Source of the DNA: Siphonodentalium dalli
Lineage: Eukaryota; Mollusca; Scaphopoda; Gadilida; Siphonodentaliidae
Direction: 5' to 3'
Length of the DNA: 64,000 nt
Assembly (NCBI GenBank): GCA_032622095.1
Contig: CP136069.1
Span: 100,286,278 to 100,350,277, forward strand
The translations under genes were made by a program, and so were the position numbers. A model generated the notes under the pieces. It was not told the origin of the DNA and ran no database searches. It was given only the letters and a program-made list of their open reading frames with translations. Of this stretch, positions 60,001 through 64,000 are shown one piece after another (position 1 is the stretch's first letter; each line of letters opens with the position of its first letter).

Positions 60001-60311
60001 TTGATTTTGTTGTTAGTTGATTCAAGTCAACCACCTCAGCTTGCACACCTTCCACGAGGCTTGTTGTATATAGACATTCCCATCTTCGCAGCGGCCTGAC
60101 CTCTATAAGCTGTCTTTTTAATGAATTTGAATGGATTGGAAAACAACTTTCTTCCAGATCTGATTTTTGTTGACTTTCCATGTGTCCTTATCAAACACTA
60201 TTGTACAAATTCATCCAAAGAAGGTACTAGTACTAGTATTTTCAAGAGATCATTTGAAAACTCCTAAAATAACTTTCAGGAAGAGCAGTTAAAAAACATT
60301 GGCTCTTTACT
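57010..60311 (-). pseudogene. DIRS-type retrotransposon: gag 3' part, RT, RNase H and tyrosine recombinase (decayed)
   Basis: Reading the minus strand from high to low coordinates: gag-like remnants (59450-60311); RT motif A as DAYLHA (59169-59186) and motif C as YIDDW (59063-59077); MRPIQMYLLKRW (about 58750); an RNase H start ITTDAS (58572-58586); a block with WPRQFW (about 58120); and the recombinase with PPKRKLVPAWDLPNVL (about 57590-57650) and an HSSM segment (about 57170). RT plus RNase H followed by a tyrosine recombinase is diagnostic of DIRS-like elements. Many stops and frameshifts are present. Only about 35 codons separate motifs A and C, roughly half the usual distance, so a deletion is likely. 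The usual HxxR of the recombinase appears as HSSM. The element is dead. Confidence 0.8.
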
Positions 60312-60348
60312 CACTGTCGGATACCCGTTCAGGTTCGGACATTCCAAG

Positions 60349-60377
60349 ATGGCGGCGCCCACTAAAGAAGATAAACG
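60349..60377 (+). other. Mini-exon-like sequence in left arm (MAAPTKEDK)
   Basis: CCAAGATGGCGGCGCCCACT... reads MAAPTKEDK then CG followed by donor GTAAGT. AAGATGGCGGC is a YY1-type motif often found at translation starts and promoters. The mirrored copy is at 62368-62396 on the minus strand. Whether it is transcribed is unknown. Confidence 0.4.
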
Positions 60378-61325
60378 GTAAGTGTATATATTGTCCCCAA
60401 GCATCAATTAACGACATCTTTCGGTGATACACCTTTAAACAGTTATGTAGGAATTTGTATGCCCAACACCTACGTAACACGCCTTTCGCATTACAGGCAT
60501 GTGAATTGTTGTATTTGGCGTGTCAAGTCATAATTTTTCGAAATTTTATCGAGGCGGGAAATGTTTGCTTTTTCGAAATTTTTTGGCCCTGGGATCATGG
60601 ATCGGCAAATTTATGTATTGTTGTGGGTAGATTAGGTTACCACACATCTCCGGAATTCAAACCGGCGATATTTTTATTGTCTAACTCCGAAAAACTACCT
60701 TTGAAAATTTCAAAATGTTCAGGTTCAGATTTGCAATATTCCCGATGATTTTGTTCAGGTTCAGACACAATTTTCGTTCGGGTTCGGACAAATTTCGTTC
60801 AGGTTCGGACGCATCAAAACCTCACCTATAAGTGACATGGCGAGCCTTTACATGAGTTTTTAAATTGCCGTGTCGTTTAAACAGTCTGAAACACTGTGCA
60901 TTTCAGTTCAGCCTTTTCACCCTCATGCTGACACTTCAAGTGCCGTCTTAATGTTGACATTCTTGAAAATGCTTGATTGCATTTGTAGCATATGAAAGGT
61001 GTTTCCTTGTTGTGGGTTGTCGATGAGTGTGCTGTTAATTAATCCTTGTCAGATTAGCCGGAATGCAAAAATACCAATTGTCATTGTCAGTAATTTCTGT
61101 ACAGTTTTCAAGCAAATATATCAAATAAATCTTATGTTATACATGTATACTCATTTAAGTTATTTTCACTAGCCATTGATGGCTTGTGTATACGCCCCGT
61201 ATCAACATATGTTTTACACGGAAATTCGTAATTTAGTTTTTGGCTCCTGTCATAAATTAATTGATATCAAATTATGAACTTTGAAGATAACCTGTTGATT
61301 TGAACGTTTACAGAATACATCTTCA

Positions 61326-61483
61326 ATAAATTACTGGTAGTACCAACGATCCAATATCGATAATATACAGAAAGATTAGTAATTTGAGTCGGAGAACGTT
61401 TACAGAATACATCTCCGACTCAAATCTTTCTATATATTATTGATATTCGATCGTTGGTATTACCTGGAATTTACTGAAGATGG
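61326..61483. repeat. Foldback inside the Transib-like element
   Basis: Arms of about 70 nt around ACGTTTACAGAATACAT: left arm ...ACCAACGATCCAATATCGAT...TTTGAGTCGGAGA, right arm TCTCCGACTCAAA...GATCGTTGGTATTACC.... A nested palindrome in the otherwise featureless interior (60823-61948). Confidence 0.7.
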
Positions 61484-62367
61484 CACACAGTACCACTTTA
61501 ACTCAGTTCTGAAATTGACATGAATGTTACCAAGCTCCGTGCAAAGTTCAGTGCAAGACTTAGCTTAGCAAGGGGACTGAACTCTGTTTTGCAGCTTGGA
61601 ATGTTACATCACCACCAGTGAATACCAGTCTAATATCAATGGCCATGCGTGCACTAACATGTAACAGGAAGATGTATCGACAGTTATGGACAGTTATCTG
61701 CTCAGGGTCATCTACCTGCGGCGACCTTCGTGGGCTTGTATGTGGATATGGAGGGGAACCAATTGAGCGCATATATGTATCTCACATGCATAAAATAAGA
61801 AAGTCCGCCCAAATTATTCGCGAGTGCATGGGCTAAAACCATGCCATGTGTTCCCCATTTATTGTTTTTTTTTAAGAATAGAAGATAATCAATACTTTCA
61901 AAAACACAATAAGAACGCGACTGCACATCGGCATGTCATTTCTATGCTTGGTTTTTGATGCATCCGAACCTGAACGAAATTTGTCCGAACCCGAATGAAA
62001 ATTGTGTCTGAACCTGAACAAAATCATCGGGAATATTGCGAATCCGAACCTGAACATTTTGAAATTTTCAAAGGTCGTATTTGAATTCTGAAGATGTGTG
62101 GTAACCTAATCTACCCACAACAATACATAAATTTGCGGATCCATGATCCCAGGGGCAAAAAATTAAGAAAAAGCGAAAATTTCCTAGCCTCGATAAAATT
62201 TCGAAAAATTATGACGACTTGACGCACCAAATACAACAATTCACATGCCTGTAATGCGAAAGGCGTGTTTCGTAGGTGTTGGGCATACAAATTCCTACAT
62301 AACTGTTTAAAGGTGTATCACTGAAAGATGTCGTTAATTGATGCTTGGGGACAATATATACACTTAC

Positions 62368-62396
62368 CATTTATCTTCTTTAGTGGGCGCCGCCAT
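62368..62396 (-). other. Mini-exon-like sequence in right arm (MAAPTKEDK)
   Basis: Minus-strand mirror of 60349-60377, with the same MAAPTKEDK reading, TG instead of CG before the GTAAGTG donor. Frame and donor are intact. Confidence 0.4.
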
Positions 62397-62437
62397 CTTG
62401 GAATGTCCAAACCTAAACGGGTATCCATCCGACAGTG

Positions 62438-63190
62438 TTACTATGCCAAGAAGCTTCGATCACTTTTTTTTCTGTGCTTCATCTAAGGTCAGTCTACTGA
62501 CACATTCAGGCTGTTTTAAGTGTTTAGGTAAAACATCTTTAAATACCAAAAAAGGTCCACTGTAAGCCCTTGTTTAATGTATACTAAGTGTTTAACTTTG
62601 TTTTGAATAACAGTTGTGTCATCAAAACTTGTCCATGGCCTGACACCGACAACACATCGTCGTCTGAACTACTGACACCGTTATCACAGATTACTGTGTG
62701 TCTTTTGCACATTGACATTCGTATCAAATTGGTAGTTTTGCTTTTCGGACAGCCTCTTCGGCTCCTAAGCATTAATCTTGTGTTGTCTTACGGCCGATCT
62801 TGAAGATACCCTAGACTTAGAGTGTTTATCGGGCAATCTAGAAGATCACCTGGTCTGAGTACTTTGACATAGACCGACAATAATGTCTAACTTTTCGCCG
62901 GTCTCCTTGCGAAGTTCCGACATTTCCCGTTCTTGCGAGGCAATCTATTCCTCCATAAAATCGTAGCGCGACCTTCGTTTGGTCTTATGCCTCAGATTCT
63001 GACATTGTAAGAGCAGCAGAAAAATTCGGCATGTCTGATTGGGAGCGCCGAGAAATCAGACTGGTTATATGGGCAATGCGCATGCTCTGCCCGGTTAGAG
63101 TATTTAAAAAACTTTAACCGGGAGACAGAACGAAACGTGACGCGTTTCAGGAAGTTTTGGGCGGCGAGTTTGCAGAGGTTTAGATATCTA
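62438..63190 (-). pseudogene. DIRS-type retrotransposon: gag 5' part (decayed)
   Basis: The minus strand reads charged, coiled-coil-like segments (SQEREMSELRKETGEKLDII near 62900) and continues through LTLDEAQ-like remnants up to the TTACT site at 62438-62442. Removing the inserted element and one TTACT copy joins it to 60306 and continues the frame through the site. The 5' boundary near 63190 is uncertain. Confidence 0.6.
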
Positions 63191-63214
63191 ATTCTGAATG
63201 AATTATGTCAGGTG

Positions 63215-63330
63215 TAGTGATGCGGACCGGTCCGGTCCACTGCCAAGTTGGTCCAGTCCGGTTCCGGTCCAGGCCATTCCAGTCAGGTACACATGCCTGG
63301 ACCGGTCCAAAACGGTCCGGTCCACCTATT
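63215..63330. repeat. GGTCCGGTCC-rich short repeat
   Basis: GGACCGG, GGTCCGGTCC and GGTCCAG units recur about ten times in both orientations in 115 bp. Confidence 0.75.
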
Positions 63331-63339
63331 GTAGTTAGG

Positions 63340-63956
63340 GAGCCCACATATGTTCCATTTACACTTTTGCGTACAAAAGGTTTGACCCCCTATAGTTGGT
63401 ACCAATAATGGAACATTCTGAAAAAACCGATTTCTTAAGTTGCACATTCCTGGGGTTTAGGGGCCACTGAACCCCAAAAAGTGCCAAAAATCACTTCTAT
63501 TTACACTTCCGCGTACATCGATGCATTTTGGTTTGATGATACTCCTAAGTGTACTGATTAAGAAAACACAACTTAAGAAAGGGATTTTCCTGGGGTTTTC
63601 AGATAAGAAAGGGGGTCCCATGCTGAACCCCCAAAACGTGATTTTTCACCTTTTTTTTACACTTTCGCGTACATCCATAATTTTTGGTCTCAAAGTACTT
63701 TGATATATACTAATTATAAAAACACAACTTAAGAAGCAACTTTTCCTGGGGTTTTAAGATAAGAAGGGGGTCATCGGGTCACCCCTCAAAACGTAAAAAA
63801 TCACTTTTATTTACATGATTGCATTCGTCCAACGTGTGTGTATGTGGGTACACCCCTGGAACGTTGCACTATTACATCCAATACATCCCTAAATCGATAC
63901 GATCAACTTAAGAAATATATATTCATGTCGTTTTCTGATAAGAACGAGACTTGTTA
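63340..63956 (+). repeat. About 150-bp tandem repeat, 3 to 4 diverged units
   Basis: Each unit has TTTACACTTYCGCGTACAT, CAACTTAAGAA, TTTTCCTGGGGTTTTMAGATAA, GAAGGGGGTC, then AAAACGT and TCACTT. Starts at about 63355, 63497, 63655 and 63806. A poly-C run (63957-63971) follows. Confidence 0.75.
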
Positions 63957-64000
63957 CCCCCCCCCCCCCCCACAACCGATCCATTTTCTAGAACTATAAG

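Larger units (their letters stand above)
60312..62437. mobile_element. Transib/RAG-like non-autonomous element with 5-bp TSD
   Basis: The element starts CACTGTCGGATACCCG and ends CGGGTATCCATCCGACAGTG. TTACT lies directly on both sides (60307-60311 and 62438-62442). Arms of about 511 bp (60312-60822) and 489 bp (61949-62437) are inverted copies with moderate divergence and a 4-nt indel near the tip. Known facts: Transib and RAG-type transposons make 5-bp duplications and have ends beginning CAC. Inference: this belongs there. The interior has no transposase frame. It splits the gag region of the DIRS remnant. Confidence 0.75.

Noticed and set aside
60312-62437. CACTA/EnSpm assignment because the ends start CACTG
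   Set aside because: EnSpm elements make 2-3 bp duplications. Here five bases (TTACT) match directly at both borders, which fits Transib-type better, though not conclusively.

Overview
The window reads as a stretch of a repeat-rich animal genome, probably a marine invertebrate. GT-AG introns, a very long intron, a tyrosine-recombinase (DIRS-type) retroelement, Helitrons and many cut-and-paste DNA transposons with intact target-site duplications all point that way. The phylum cannot be fixed from the sequence alone. No operons, bacterial genes, CRISPR arrays, rRNA genes or complete tRNA genes were seen.

Host gene: one real gene is visible, on the + strand. Three phase-compatible exons (4447-4578, 5654-5787, 43567-43699) encode a Cys-rich GCC2/GCC3 (ephrin-receptor-like) segment, a transmembrane helix, and the following segment of a multi-pass membrane protein. 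The second intron is about 37.8 kb and holds most of the window. The 5' and 3' parts of the gene are outside the window or were not recognised.

Region by region: 1-4446 holds a 144-bp palindrome, a minus-strand Helitron 3' end, a truncated hAT-type element and a decayed Gypsy-like gag fragment. 4696-5352 is a TA-flanked inverted-repeat element. 6033-8286 is three Helitrons in head-to-tail contact, the first carrying a TTAA-flanked MITE. 11-18 kb and 22-26 kb contain Helentron/HINE-like elements built of tandem 140-165 bp monomers, with nested insertions, a 1,522-bp tandem duplication and a Harbinger-type element that has a paralogous empty site. 17.7-21.1 kb holds tandem arrays (31 bp, about 205 bp) and a cluster of CTTAAG-centred palindromes. 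28.5-32.3 kb is a 3.8-kb element with roughly 470-bp inverted arms. 33.0-34.2 kb is a complete hAT-type element with an 8-bp TSD. 36-42 kb has further monomer families, an inverted-repeat module and a Helitron 3' end. 44.4-51.6 kb is a long monomer array with a practically identical 2.75-kb tandem duplication. 52.8-57 kb has more monomer arrays. 57.0-63.2 kb is a decayed DIRS-type retroelement on the minus strand, split in its gag region by a 2,126-bp element with CAC...GTG ends, arms of about 500 bp and a 5-bp TSD (Transib/RAG-like signature). The last kilobase holds GGTCC-rich and about 150-bp tandem repeats.

The most interesting signals are the Transib-like element with a mini-exon in both arms, the nuclear-receptor half-site pairs in the Helitrons, and a core sequence shared by the monomers of otherwise different repeat families. 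All family assignments come from reading the sequence; no searches were run.
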